Origin: Sulfuricurvum kujiense DSM 16994
Lineage (GTDB): Bacteria; Campylobacterota; Campylobacteria; Campylobacterales; Sulfurimonadaceae
DNA: 64,000 bases
Reading direction: 5' to 3'
Assembly: GCF_000183725.1 (NCBI RefSeq)
Contig: NC_014762.1
Coordinates: 1,488,001 to 1,552,000, forward strand
Of this stretch, positions 47,854-56,886 are shown one piece after another (the stretch's first letter is position 1; every line of letters starts with the position of its first letter). The position numbers were made by a program, and so were the translations under genes. The notes under the pieces are model-generated. The model was not told where the DNA came from, ran no database searches, and was given only the letters and a program-made list of their open reading frames with translations.

Positions 47854-48450
47854 ATGCCGTTTATTCCAACCGTAAAAGATGTTTCACCGCGTGGAGAGCG
47901 TTATTTCGATCTCTTTTCCAAACTCTTGGGGGATCGCGTTATCGTTATCACCGAAGCGATCGACGATCATATGATGGGAGTTATCGTCTCTCAGCTGCTG
48001 TACCTCGAAGCGATGGACCCTGACGAGCCGATCCACATGTACATCAGTTCTCCGGGCGGTTCGGTTATGGCGGGACTTGCCATATTAGATACTATGAATC
48101 TCATCAACGCCCCTGTCCACACCTACGCGATGGGGCTGGTCGCGTCGATGGCTGCGGTACTCTTTACCTGCGGCGAAAAAGGGCACCGCTATATGCTCCC
48201 GAATGCCGAAGTGATGATCCATCAGCCACTGGGAGGATATTCGGGTCAGGCGAGCGATATCGAGATCCACACCAAACATATCCTCAACCTCAAACGCCGA
48301 TTGTATGTGATCCTCGCCGAAGCGACGGGGAAAAGCGCGAAAGTGATCGAAAAAGAGTCTGATCGCGACAACTACATGGAGGCCAAAGAAGCGATAGCGT
48401 TCGGCCTCGCCGATGAGATTCTCACAAAATTCACCGCTAAGGATGTCTGA
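47854..48450 (+). CDS. clpP: ATP-dependent protease subunit ClpP, nif-linked
   Basis: 198 residues, full length. Catalytic Ser in MGLVASMAAVLF (about residue 98), His in MIHQPLGG (about 123) and a later Asp complete the triad. It forms the barrel protease used by ClpX. AAGGAG six bases before the ATG. The stop overlaps the clpX start (TGATG). Being coupled to clpX and to nif genes, it is probably a second, nif-dedicated copy rather than the housekeeping protease; a genome-wide count is needed for proof. Confidence 0.93.
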   Translation: MPFIPTVKDVSPRGERYFDLFSKLLGDRVIVITEAIDDHMMGVIVSQLLYLEAMDPDEPIHMYISSPGGSVMAGLAILDTMNLINAPVHTYAMGLVASMAAVLFTCGEKGHRYMLPNAEVMIHQPLGGYSGQASDIEIHTKHILNLKRRLYVILAEATGKSAKVIEKESDRDNYMEAKEAIAFGLADEILTKFTAKDV

Positions 48451-49661
48451 TGCAACCAGAAAAAACCTGTTCATTTTGCGGCCGCAAACAAAGCGAAGTC
48501 AAAAAAATGTTCTCTTCGGAGACGACCCATATCTGTAACGAATGCGTCACGACCTGTTCATCCATTTTACAAAAAGAGGTGCGCTACGAACAGCGCTCCG
48601 CGATGCAGCAGCAGCTTCCGACTCCGGAGAAGATCGTCGAGTTTTTGAACAAATACATCATCGGGCAGGAAGATGCGAAAAAAGTCCTCGCCGTCGCGTT
48701 GTACAACCACTACAAACGGATCGAAAATCCGGTTTACAATAATGTAGAGCTGGAGAAAAGTAACATCATGCTCGTCGGACCGACGGGTAGCGGTAAAACA
48801 CTCCTCGCCAAATCGCTCTCCAAGATCATGCAGGTTCCGTTCGCCGTCGCCGACGCAACTGCCCTCACTGAAGCGGGATATGTCGGTGAGGACGTCGAGA
48901 GCATCCTCAGCCGCCTCCTCGCCGCGGCAAATTATGATATCGACCTCGCACAGCGCGGAATCATCTATATCGACGAAGTGGACAAAATCGCCCGCAAAGG
49001 CGAGAGTTCGACGATGGGGCGCGACGTATCGGGAGAGGGAGTTCAGCAAGGGCTTCTCAAAATCCTGGAGGGTGCCGAAGTGTACGTCCCCATCAAAGGG
49101 AGCCGTAAAAACTCTACCACTGAGACGGTACTCTTTAACACCTCTCATGTCCTCTTCGTCTGCGGCGGGGCATTTGTAGGTCTCGTCCCTGACACCCATA
49201 CGAAGAAAACGAACAAAGTGGGATTCAGCAAAAGCGCCTCTGCCGATGCGAAACCGAAAAAAATCGATGCCAAAGCCCTGGTGCATTACGGGATGATCCC
49301 CGAGTTTATCGGACGTATCCCTGTCGTCGCACAGCTGGGCGAACTGACCAAAGATCAGATGATCCAAATCCTCCAAGAGCCGGACAACGCTCTGATCAAA
49401 CAGTTTCAGGCGCTGTTCGACATGGACGGTATCGAGCTGAATTTCGAGGATAAAGCCCTCGAAGCGGTAGCGCAAAAAGCGATCGACAGAGGTGTCGGAG
49501 CGCGGGGATTACGGGGAATTATCGAGGAAGCGATGCTGCCGTTGCAATTTAGCTGTCCGTCGAAGAAGAATCTCCAGAGTGTCACCGTCACCGAAGCGGT
49601 GATCGAGAATCCGGACAATGAGCCTATCTACGTCTACAAAGAAGAACACGCGGAAGCGTGA
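48450..49661 (+). CDS. clpX: ATPase subunit ClpX, nif-linked
   Basis: 403 residues. N-terminal zinc-binding domain (CSFCGRKQ ... CNECV), Walker A GPTGSGKTLL (about 110-119), Walker B IIYIDEVDKIAR, sensor and pore regions. It unfolds substrates for ClpP. Azotobacter vinelandii has a nif-specific ClpX2 that controls NifB and NifEN turnover, which is the nearest known parallel. The coupled clpP-clpX pair in one operon behind a nif-type motif suggests the same job here. The downstream region is convergent with glnS. Confidence 0.95.
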   Translation: MQPEKTCSFCGRKQSEVKKMFSSETTHICNECVTTCSSILQKEVRYEQRSAMQQQLPTPEKIVEFLNKYIIGQEDAKKVLAVALYNHYKRIENPVYNNVELEKSNIMLVGPTGSGKTLLAKSLSKIMQVPFAVADATALTEAGYVGEDVESILSRLLAAANYDIDLAQRGIIYIDEVDKIARKGESSTMGRDVSGEGVQQGLLKILEGAEVYVPIKGSRKNSTTETVLFNTSHVLFVCGGAFVGLVPDTHTKKTNKVGFSKSASADAKPKKIDAKALVHYGMIPEFIGRIPVVAQLGELTKDQMIQILQEPDNALIKQFQALFDMDGIELNFEDKALEAVAQKAIDRGVGARGLRGIIEEAMLPLQFSCPSKKNLQSVTVTEAVIENPDNEPIYVYKEEHAEA

Positions 49662-49679
49662 TCTTTTATTATTTATGTT

Positions 49680-49775
49680 GAACGCCATCGGAGCAATACC
49701 CTAAAAGGGCACGTGAACCCCGACGGCTACGCTGGCCGCTATGGCACTGAAGCTTGCCTCTGTCGAGGCAGAATT
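49680..49775. repeat. Structured intergenic element, diverged copy after clpX
   Basis: Between convergent clpX and glnS: CCCTAAAAGGGCA, GCCGCTATGGCACT and a stem CTGCCTC/GAGGCAG in the order seen in the other two elements but with different spacing. It may also serve as a bidirectional transcript end. Confidence 0.45.
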
Positions 49776-49787
49776 AAACTATCTATT

Positions 49788-52049
49788 TTATTTTAACTTC
49801 TGCATCACCAGATCATTGACGACTTGAGGATTTGCTTTTCCTCCCGTTGCTTTGAGCACCTGCCCTACAAAAAATCCGAACAGTTTCGTATTACCCGCTT
49901 TGTATTTTTCGACATTGTCGGGATTTTTCGCCATCACGTCATCGATGATCGGCAGGATAAGCGACGGATCGCTGATCTGTACCAATCCCTGCGCTTCGAC
50001 GATTGCGGCAGGATTTTCGCCGTTTAGCGCCATCTCTTCGAACACCTGTTTGGCGATTTTATTGGAGATGATCTCATCATCGATCATTTTGACCAATTCT
50101 GCGACCTGTGCAGGGGTGAATTTCAGCTCATCCGCATCTTTTTCTTTGAGTTCACGTGCCACTTCATTGGAGACGATGTTGGCAAGGGTCACGGGACTGT
50201 TATGCACGGAGAGCGCCGCTTCGAAAAATGCGGAGAGTTTCTCATCCCGTGCGAGGGTGTTCGCCACTTCATTCCCCAGTTTCATCGTCCCCGTATAGGT
50301 ATCAAAGCGTCCTTGTTCCGCTTCATTCATCGGCGCGACTTCGCCGTCGATCTGCACCTTTTTCTCTGCCGCTTTACGCTCAGGTTTGGCTTGGGAATCA
50401 TCGGCTTTGACTTTTTTGTTCCACGAGTCTTTGAGTCCGACGATTTTGTTAAATACCGGCGCTTCATCGGTGTAATCGACTGGATCGGCATAAAAATACC
50501 CCTGACGCTCGAACTGGAACCGCACATCCGGTTTTTCGGTGATGAGAGCCGGTTCTACGAGGGCGTTTTTGATCACTTTAAGCGAGTCGGGATTGAGGTC
50601 TTCCAAGCCCTCCGGCGCTTCGCACGTGTAGAGGCGGTCGTAGAGGCGTACTTCGGCGGTTTTGGCTCTATGGGCATCGACCCACTGGATCGCACTTTTG
50701 ACCTTGATGCCGCTCGTGTCGGAGCCGCTTTTCGAGTCGGGATGGTACGTCGCGATGATCTCGGTGATGTTGCCCTCCGCGTCTTTGATAACCTCTTTGC
50801 AGCTGATGATGTAGGCGTGTTTGAGACGCACGCTCTGTTCAGGTGTGAGGCGGTAAAAGCCCGCTGGCGGGTTTTCGCTGAAATCGTCACGCTCGATGAA
50901 AATCTCTCGAGAGAACGGCAGTTTGCGTGATCCCTCTTTCGGTACGTCTTCAGGGTAGTACGAAGCGTCGAGTTCTTCGCTCCCTTCGTAATTCTCAATC
51001 GTCACTTTCAGCGGATCAAGGACACACATGACGCGCGGCACTTTGGTGTTCAGATCATCGCGGATGCAGAACTCCAGCTGTGCGACATCGACCATCGAGT
51101 TGGCTTTGGCGATACCGATCTGATGACAGAAATTGAGGATCGACTCAGGGGTATACCCGCGTCTACGCAATCCCGCGATGGTCGGCATACGGGGATCATC
51201 CCACCCGCTGACGTAGTTTTCGTTGACCAGTTCGAGGAGCTTTCGTTTGCTCATGACGGTGTAGTTGATCCCCAACCGTGCGAACTCGTGCTGATACGGG
51301 CGCGGTGATGTGAGCCCCAGCGTATCGAGCACCCAGTCGTAGATGTCGCGGTTGTTTTCAAATTCGAGCGTACAGATCGAGTGGGAAACCCCCTCGATGT
51401 AGTCGGAGAGACAGTGACCGAAATCGTACATCGGGTAGATATTCCACGCATCCCCCGTACGGTAATGGTGGGCATGACGAATACGGTAGAGGAGCGGATC
51501 GCGCATTTTCATGTTCGCCGCACTCATGTCGATTTTGGCACGCAAAACATGCTCGCCGTCTTTGAACTCACCGTTTTTCATCCGCTCTAAGAGGTCGAGG
51601 TTCTCTTCAACACTGCGCTCGGCATAGACGCTTCGGCGTCCGGGTTCGGTTACCGTTCCGCGATACTCGCGGATCTCCTCTTCGCTCAGGCTGTCGACAT
51701 AGGCTTTGCCCATTTTGATGAGCTGTTTTGCGTATTCATAGAGTTCAGGGAAATAATCGGAGGTGTAGCGGACGTTCCCCTCCCATTTGAATCCCAGCCA
51801 TTCGACGGCGTCTTTGAGTGCTTCGACGTAGCGTGTATCTTCGGTTGTGGGGTTGGTATCGTCCATCCGCAGATTACAGTGACCGTTGTAGTCCCGCGCG
51901 ATACCGAAGTTGATCGCGATCGATTTGGCGTGACCGATGTGGGGAAAGCCGTTTGGCTCAGGGGGGAAGCGTGTTACGACTTCGTTATATTTGTGTGCTT
52001 TTATATCTTCTTCGACGATGGTGCGTAAAAAATCTTTGCTCTCGTTCAT
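49788..52049 (-). CDS. glnS: Glutaminyl-tRNA synthetase with C-terminal YqeY domain
   Basis: 753 residues. Class I synthetase with HIGH (37-40, FPHIGHAKS) and the KMSKS-type VMSKRKL (about 265), GlnRS-specific GWDDPRMPTIAGLRRRGYTPE, beta-barrel anticodon-binding domain to about 555, a charged Lys/Glu linker and a YqeY/GatB-like C-terminal domain (about 590-753). It charges tRNA-Gln. The YqeY extension occurs in some bacterial GlnRS proteins and is thought to aid tRNA binding. Many relatives in this phylum use GatCAB with a misacylating GluRS instead, so this gene may have been acquired. A structured leader of three hairpins precedes it. Confidence 0.95.
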   Translation of the reverse strand: MNESKDFLRTIVEEDIKAHKYNEVVTRFPPEPNGFPHIGHAKSIAINFGIARDYNGHCNLRMDDTNPTTEDTRYVEALKDAVEWLGFKWEGNVRYTSDYFPELYEYAKQLIKMGKAYVDSLSEEEIREYRGTVTEPGRRSVYAERSVEENLDLLERMKNGEFKDGEHVLRAKIDMSAANMKMRDPLLYRIRHAHHYRTGDAWNIYPMYDFGHCLSDYIEGVSHSICTLEFENNRDIYDWVLDTLGLTSPRPYQHEFARLGINYTVMSKRKLLELVNENYVSGWDDPRMPTIAGLRRRGYTPESILNFCHQIGIAKANSMVDVAQLEFCIRDDLNTKVPRVMCVLDPLKVTIENYEGSEELDASYYPEDVPKEGSRKLPFSREIFIERDDFSENPPAGFYRLTPEQSVRLKHAYIISCKEVIKDAEGNITEIIATYHPDSKSGSDTSGIKVKSAIQWVDAHRAKTAEVRLYDRLYTCEAPEGLEDLNPDSLKVIKNALVEPALITEKPDVRFQFERQGYFYADPVDYTDEAPVFNKIVGLKDSWNKKVKADDSQAKPERKAAEKKVQIDGEVAPMNEAEQGRFDTYTGTMKLGNEVANTLARDEKLSAFFEAALSVHNSPVTLANIVSNEVARELKEKDADELKFTPAQVAELVKMIDDEIISNKIAKQVFEEMALNGENPAAIVEAQGLVQISDPSLILPIIDDVMAKNPDNVEKYKAGNTKLFGFFVGQVLKATGGKANPQVVNDLVMQKLK

Positions 52050-52082
52050 TGCTCTAAAACCTTCTGACTGATATTATGCACA

Positions 52083-52165
52083 AATATGAGCAAGCCCATA
52101 TTTGCGGCAGGGACATTTATGTCCCTACAACCCCCTAAAGCTACCTGCATCTTCCGGATGCAGGA
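52083..52165 (-). other. Three-hairpin leader upstream of glnS
   Basis: Three consecutive perfect stems: CAAATATG/CATATTTG, GGGACAT/ATGTCCC and CTGCATC/GATGCAG. They lie 34-117 bp before the glnS start. They may control glnS expression, or form an unrelated repeat; no known riboswitch or T-box is recognised. Confidence 0.5.
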
Positions 52166-52295
52166 GATTTGAAGTCGCTAATAGTATTAAAATTCGTATT
52201 TTATCGAATAAGTTCAATTATAACGATATTGTGAGGCAGATTCCCGTAAAACGGTGGTGAAAAAGTCGGCAAAATCATGGAAAATGAAAGCATCA

Positions 52296-52325
52296 TTGAA
52301 ATACATCCTAGAGATAGGTTATAAT
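52296..52325 (+). promoter_or_regulatory. Strong sigma-70 promoter, leaderless MNT gene
   Basis: TTGAAA (52296-52301), 18-bp spacer, TATAAT (52320-52325). The start codon is only 6 bp after the -10 box, so the transcript would begin at or next to the ATG, without a leader. Confidence 0.65.
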
Positions 52326-52331
52326 CATTGC

Positions 52332-52622
52332 ATGAAACGACAAGACGTACTCAAAGTATTAGAATCGTACAAGCAACATCATGCCGATGAATTCGGAATC
52401 ATCCGTATCGGCGTATTCGGCTCTGTTGCACGGGATGAAGCGACGGAACAAAGCGACGTTGATGTCGTGATCGAGACCAAACAACCCAACCTTTTTAAAC
52501 TCTCCCGCATCCGTCTCGATCTCGAAGAGCTGATGCACACCCATGTCGACCTCATCAGCTACCGAGAAAGCATGAACACATTTTTAAAAGAACGAATCCA
52601 AAAAGAAGCGATCTATGCCTGA
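52332..52622 (+). CDS. MNT-type nucleotidyltransferase (MntA-like antitoxin)
   Basis: 96 residues. Minimal nucleotidyltransferase fold with GVFGSVARDEATEQSDVDVVIE, i.e. the GSxARG-like motif and the DxD metal ligands. Such proteins are antitoxins that AMPylate or otherwise block a HEPN (HepT) toxin encoded just downstream. Here the expected partner reading frame starts at the overlapping ATG (ATGCCTGA) but stops after 17 codons. The MNT gene thus appears to be an orphan. It has a strong promoter with no untranslated leader. Confidence 0.8.
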   Translation: MKRQDVLKVLESYKQHHADEFGIIRIGVFGSVARDEATEQSDVDVVIETKQPNLFKLSRIRLDLEELMHTHVDLISYRESMNTFLKERIQKEAIYA

Positions 52623-52669
52623 AAAGGCTCTTCTGACAAACAATTATCCAAGTCATCTTTCAGCATAAG
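52616..52669 (+). pseudogene. Remnant of HEPN-toxin partner gene
   Basis: An ATG overlapping the MNT stop codon (TATGCCTGA) opens a frame MPEKALLTNNYPSHLSA that stops after 17 codons and runs into the convergent HEPN-like gene. Position and overlap are those of a HepT gene. The reading frame itself is too short to identify. Confidence 0.35.
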
Positions 52670-53411
52670 GTTCAGGATTTACCCCCCTACTTTTCCAATC
52701 TTGAAGAAATTCATATGATAAATTTTTAATAATAGCCAATTCAGTTGAAATCACTTTAATTGTATCAATATCAACACTAATAAATCCATGAGCAATACCA
52801 TTCCTTAGGTGATGAAAATAATTTAACTTATCAGAGCTACTTGGGATTATTTTCCACTCGTTGCAACTCCCCCACATCTGATCAAAGCAATTACAAATTT
52901 TATTAATAATTCCACTTCTTGTTCTTTGATTATCTTCTGCAAATCTGGAACCTATACTTTCTAACGAAGACCAATATGACAAAAATGAATCAATTGGATC
53001 TTCACTAACCATTCCCTTTCGATACCAACTTAGAGAACGAGATAAAGTTCTTCTATCTATGGCAATTTCTCGTGCTTGTCTAAAACTATTAATCCAATCT
53101 TCTCGAGTTAAAATTCTTTTGACATTTTCATTTAATGGCTTAAATTGTGTTCCAGATTGACTTACATACAAAGGCAAGTTAATTGTTAAACATAAATAAT
53201 CTAAAGCCTGACCTGCAAAGTATAAAGCTGCTTCATTCGCTTCTTCTTGATTATCTGCTCTTGCAACTATATCCATCTTAACACCGTGTTGGACGGCTGT
53301 AATTTGAATATTTGACCAAAAAGGATCATCAAAACCTTTTTCAGTATTGAATCTAATTTTTTGATTTACAGTAATTGGTCCTGAGATTGCTAAAGTAACT
53401 TGCCACTCCAT
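52653..53411 (-). CDS. HEPN-like protein of MauJ type
   Basis: 252 residues, noticeably A+T-rich compared with flanking genes. The C-terminal helical part has LRNGIAHGFI, an R-x4-H motif as in HEPN ribonucleases and in proteins annotated MauJ-like. The N-terminal half has mixed strands and no recognised domain. AAGGTG six bases before the ATG. It is convergent with the MNT gene, not in an operon with it. It probably arrived by horizontal transfer; a defence or toxin role is possible but not shown. Confidence 0.55.
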   Translation of the reverse strand: MEWQVTLAISGPITVNQKIRFNTEKGFDDPFWSNIQITAVQHGVKMDIVARADNQEEANEAALYFAGQALDYLCLTINLPLYVSQSGTQFKPLNENVKRILTREDWINSFRQAREIAIDRRTLSRSLSWYRKGMVSEDPIDSFLSYWSSLESIGSRFAEDNQRTRSGIINKICNCFDQMWGSCNEWKIIPSSSDKLNYFHHLRNGIAHGFISVDIDTIKVISTELAIIKNLSYEFLQDWKSRGVNPEPYAER

Positions 53412-53506
53412 CTATTCACCTTCATTCAACATTATTCTATTAATACAATAATAGTATAAAATAATTTAATATATTAAAATTTATCAATTTTATTATTCCA
53501 TTCCTC

Positions 53507-53524
53507 TCGAACAAATCTTGCATT
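53507..53524 (+). promoter_or_regulatory. nif-type promoter element of nifS
   Basis: TCGAACAAATCTTGCATT, 35 bp before the ATG. It places the cysteine desulfurase in the same regulon as nifH and nifB. Confidence 0.58.
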
Positions 53525-53550
53525 CTCTCCTCATAATAACGACACACTGA

Positions 53551-54743
<1,193 letters not shown>

Positions 54744-54744
<1 letters not shown>

Positions 54745-55073
54745 TGCGACCCTATCGTAACATCAGTGATTCGGAGCTCGAAGCACTGGGTGCGGTGCGT
54801 GAGTGGAGCAAAGAGTATCTCCTCTCCCTCACCCTCCCCTCAAAAATCCTCTGGGTTCATGCAAGCCGTGAACGATTTCACCGCCTTGAAGCGCATAATT
54901 CCTGTTTAATACGTCTCATCACTGTTTATAAAATAGAGGGAGAGATTATCAAAACCGATTTCGGCAGCTACTCGCTTCATACTGGGAAAAATCTCTTTTC
55001 TCCCTACGGCAATAAGAGATCCTGCAACTGCCACGGTCAACTTTATCTATTAAGAAATTCTATTAGACATTGA
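54744..55073 (+). CDS. 109-residue protein overlapping nifS
   Basis: A soluble basic protein whose ATG overlaps the nifS stop (TGATG), so it is translationally coupled. It has Cys near residues 54, 93 and 95 (CNC near the end) and a WVHASRERFHRLEAHNS segment. I do not recognise it. The last 15 residues look unlike the rest, so the 3' end may be altered by a frameshift. A partner role for NifS is inferred from coupling only. Confidence 0.55.
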
Positions 55074-55162
55074 TTATATCTATACATAAAACTTTGTTTT
55101 AGATTGTAATTTTTTTTAATATGATACTATTATAAAAATTATTCATAAAGTAAGGGATTTCG

Positions 55163-56044
55163 ATGTGTCATCCGAATAATCATAATTGTTTAATAAATAA
55201 TGATGATGTATTTAGCAAACTTCTTCAATCGGCGATAGATACCCAAAACAATCTCGTCGTCCTGATGCATCGAAATACCCCTGTTCTTTTCAACAAAGCG
55301 TTTCAAAACTTTACCAATATGCCCACGGTTAAAGCATTTCTCCGTGAATTCGGCTCTATTTTAAACCGCTTTGTACCCCATGACGCTTATTTTCATGCCG
55401 GAAAAACCGATCCCGATCATTGGATCGAATCGCTTCAAAATATTCCCGAATCCGACAGAATTGTCAGTATGATCAACAGCCGTGCCGAACCCTATGCTTT
55501 TTCGGTCACCATCGACACACCGGTTCCGGAGTACACGACCATTTCATTCTGCGATATCTCGCAAGACCTGATAAAGCGGATTATGATCGAAAATGATGTC
55601 AGTATTGAAAAAGAGAGCGGTGCGTACTACAAAGATTATTTCGTCCATACCTCAAAAAGTTTTCAAAATGCGGCCCTGTTTAATGAAAAATCGATCGGTA
55701 TAACCATGCTTGCTATGGATGCAAGCGATAGCGACTGCGAGAAATACCTGCATGATTTCAGTTCCTGTATCAAAAACCATATCCGTCAAAGCGATATGCT
55801 GGTTCGTTGGGACAAAAAGATTTTTATGCTCGCGTATCTCATCGAGAATGCGGATAATGCGATGAAATTCAGCCAAAAACTGCTCGGAGTAATGAAAGAA
55901 GAGCCGTTTGAACATTTAGACTCGTTCACTATGCGTCTGGGGACGACTGTTCAAACTGGTGATGAAGAGATAGACGATATTATCTCCCGTGCCGAAACAG
56001 CATTGAACCGATCCTCGGCAAGTTCACCGCTTATCCACCTTTAG
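55163..56044 (+). CDS. PAS plus degenerate GGDEF protein with intact I-site
   Basis: 293 residues, cytoplasmic. A PAS-like domain (about 20-130) resembling that of the dCache-type cyclase at 34.5-36.4 kb is followed by a GGDEF fold in which the signature is DKKIF (217-221). RQSD (208-211) stands exactly five residues before, as in an I-site. The protein cannot be a cyclase but could bind c-di-GMP through the I-site, as known receptors of this design do. AGGG upstream of the ATG. It is a single gene, convergent with pirin. Confidence 0.75.
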   Translation: MCHPNNHNCLINNDDVFSKLLQSAIDTQNNLVVLMHRNTPVLFNKAFQNFTNMPTVKAFLREFGSILNRFVPHDAYFHAGKTDPDHWIESLQNIPESDRIVSMINSRAEPYAFSVTIDTPVPEYTTISFCDISQDLIKRIMIENDVSIEKESGAYYKDYFVHTSKSFQNAALFNEKSIGITMLAMDASDSDCEKYLHDFSSCIKNHIRQSDMLVRWDKKIFMLAYLIENADNAMKFSQKLLGVMKEEPFEHLDSFTMRLGTTVQTGDEEIDDIISRAETALNRSSASSPLIHL

Positions 56045-56778
56045 AGAAGAGAACCTCTTTTTTGCTCAAAATTGGCCAGCGGTACGTCGAATAATAAAAG
56101 TCGGGCATCTCTGTTGACCGTGATCTCAAACGCTTCCTCCCCGATAATCTGCAGCTCGTCTCTTCGCTTGAGAGTATGGCCGCAGACATTCACCTCTCCG
56201 TCTATAACAAACAACAGCCTTCCGTATCCCGCTTTGAGCGAATCGGAAACAAGGGTATGCCCGAAAAAAAGATGCGATAAACGTATCGTGACATTTTGAT
56301 CGATTTTCAAAGACCCTTTTCTGCCGTGGGGGCTGGCGATCAGTACCCATCGATTGACTTTGTCCAAATCGTAACGGCATTTTTGATAGCGGGGAATCGT
56401 CCCTTTTTTACGCGGTATTATCCATATTTGAAACAACTCTGTCCGCTCTTTGGACGAGGGATTAAATTCAGCGTGTTCTATCCCCCGTCCCGCTGATATA
56501 TATTGTATTTCTCCCGATTCGATTCTCTCGTGATTGCCTTGGGAGTCTTTATGTTCTAGCGATCCCATTGTCACAATCGTAATGATTTCCATATCATGAT
56601 GGGGATGCATGTCAAATCCGCCTAATGGCTCGATGCAATCATCATTCAGTACACGCAATGCACCGAATCCCATCCGTTCTTTATTTTGGTAATCGGCAAA
56701 ACTGAAGCTAAAACGGCTGTGCAGCCATCCGTGTTCGGCGTTCCCGCGCTCTTCGGCTGCATGGAGAAAAAACTGCAT
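56041..56778 (-). CDS. Pirin family protein
   Basis: 245 residues from the ATG with AAAGGAGA upstream; a longer frame to 56841 has no ribosome-binding site. Cupin-type N-domain with the metal site HPHHDMEIIT and later GIEHAEFN; C-terminal cupin with FFGHTL. YhaK/pirin proteins bind iron and may have quercetinase activity or act as redox sensors. It is convergent with the degenerate GGDEF gene, and stands alone. Confidence 0.85.
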   Translation of the reverse strand: MQFFLHAAEERGNAEHGWLHSRFSFSFADYQNKERMGFGALRVLNDDCIEPLGGFDMHPHHDMEIITIVTMGSLEHKDSQGNHERIESGEIQYISAGRGIEHAEFNPSSKERTELFQIWIIPRKKGTIPRYQKCRYDLDKVNRWVLIASPHGRKGSLKIDQNVTIRLSHLFFGHTLVSDSLKAGYGRLLFVIDGEVNVCGHTLKRRDELQIIGEEAFEITVNRDARLLLFDVPLANFEQKRGSLL

Positions 56779-56886
56779 AATTCTCCTTTCGCTTATCTCA
56801 TAAGTCACATTCAAATAGTAAGTAGATTTTACCGTATTCAAACTAATAAAATTAAAATTCGTTTATCCGTTAAGGAAACTCATAGC

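Noticed and set aside
48567-49475. Long antisense frame (302 codons) opposite clpX
   Set aside because: Follows the codon-periodic antisense of a well-conserved gene and has no protein family pattern.
47012-49661. SIR2-like plus Clp genes as an antiphage defence system
   Set aside because: The catalytic His is absent, no phage-defence partner is present, and the operon has a nif-type motif and nif neighbours.
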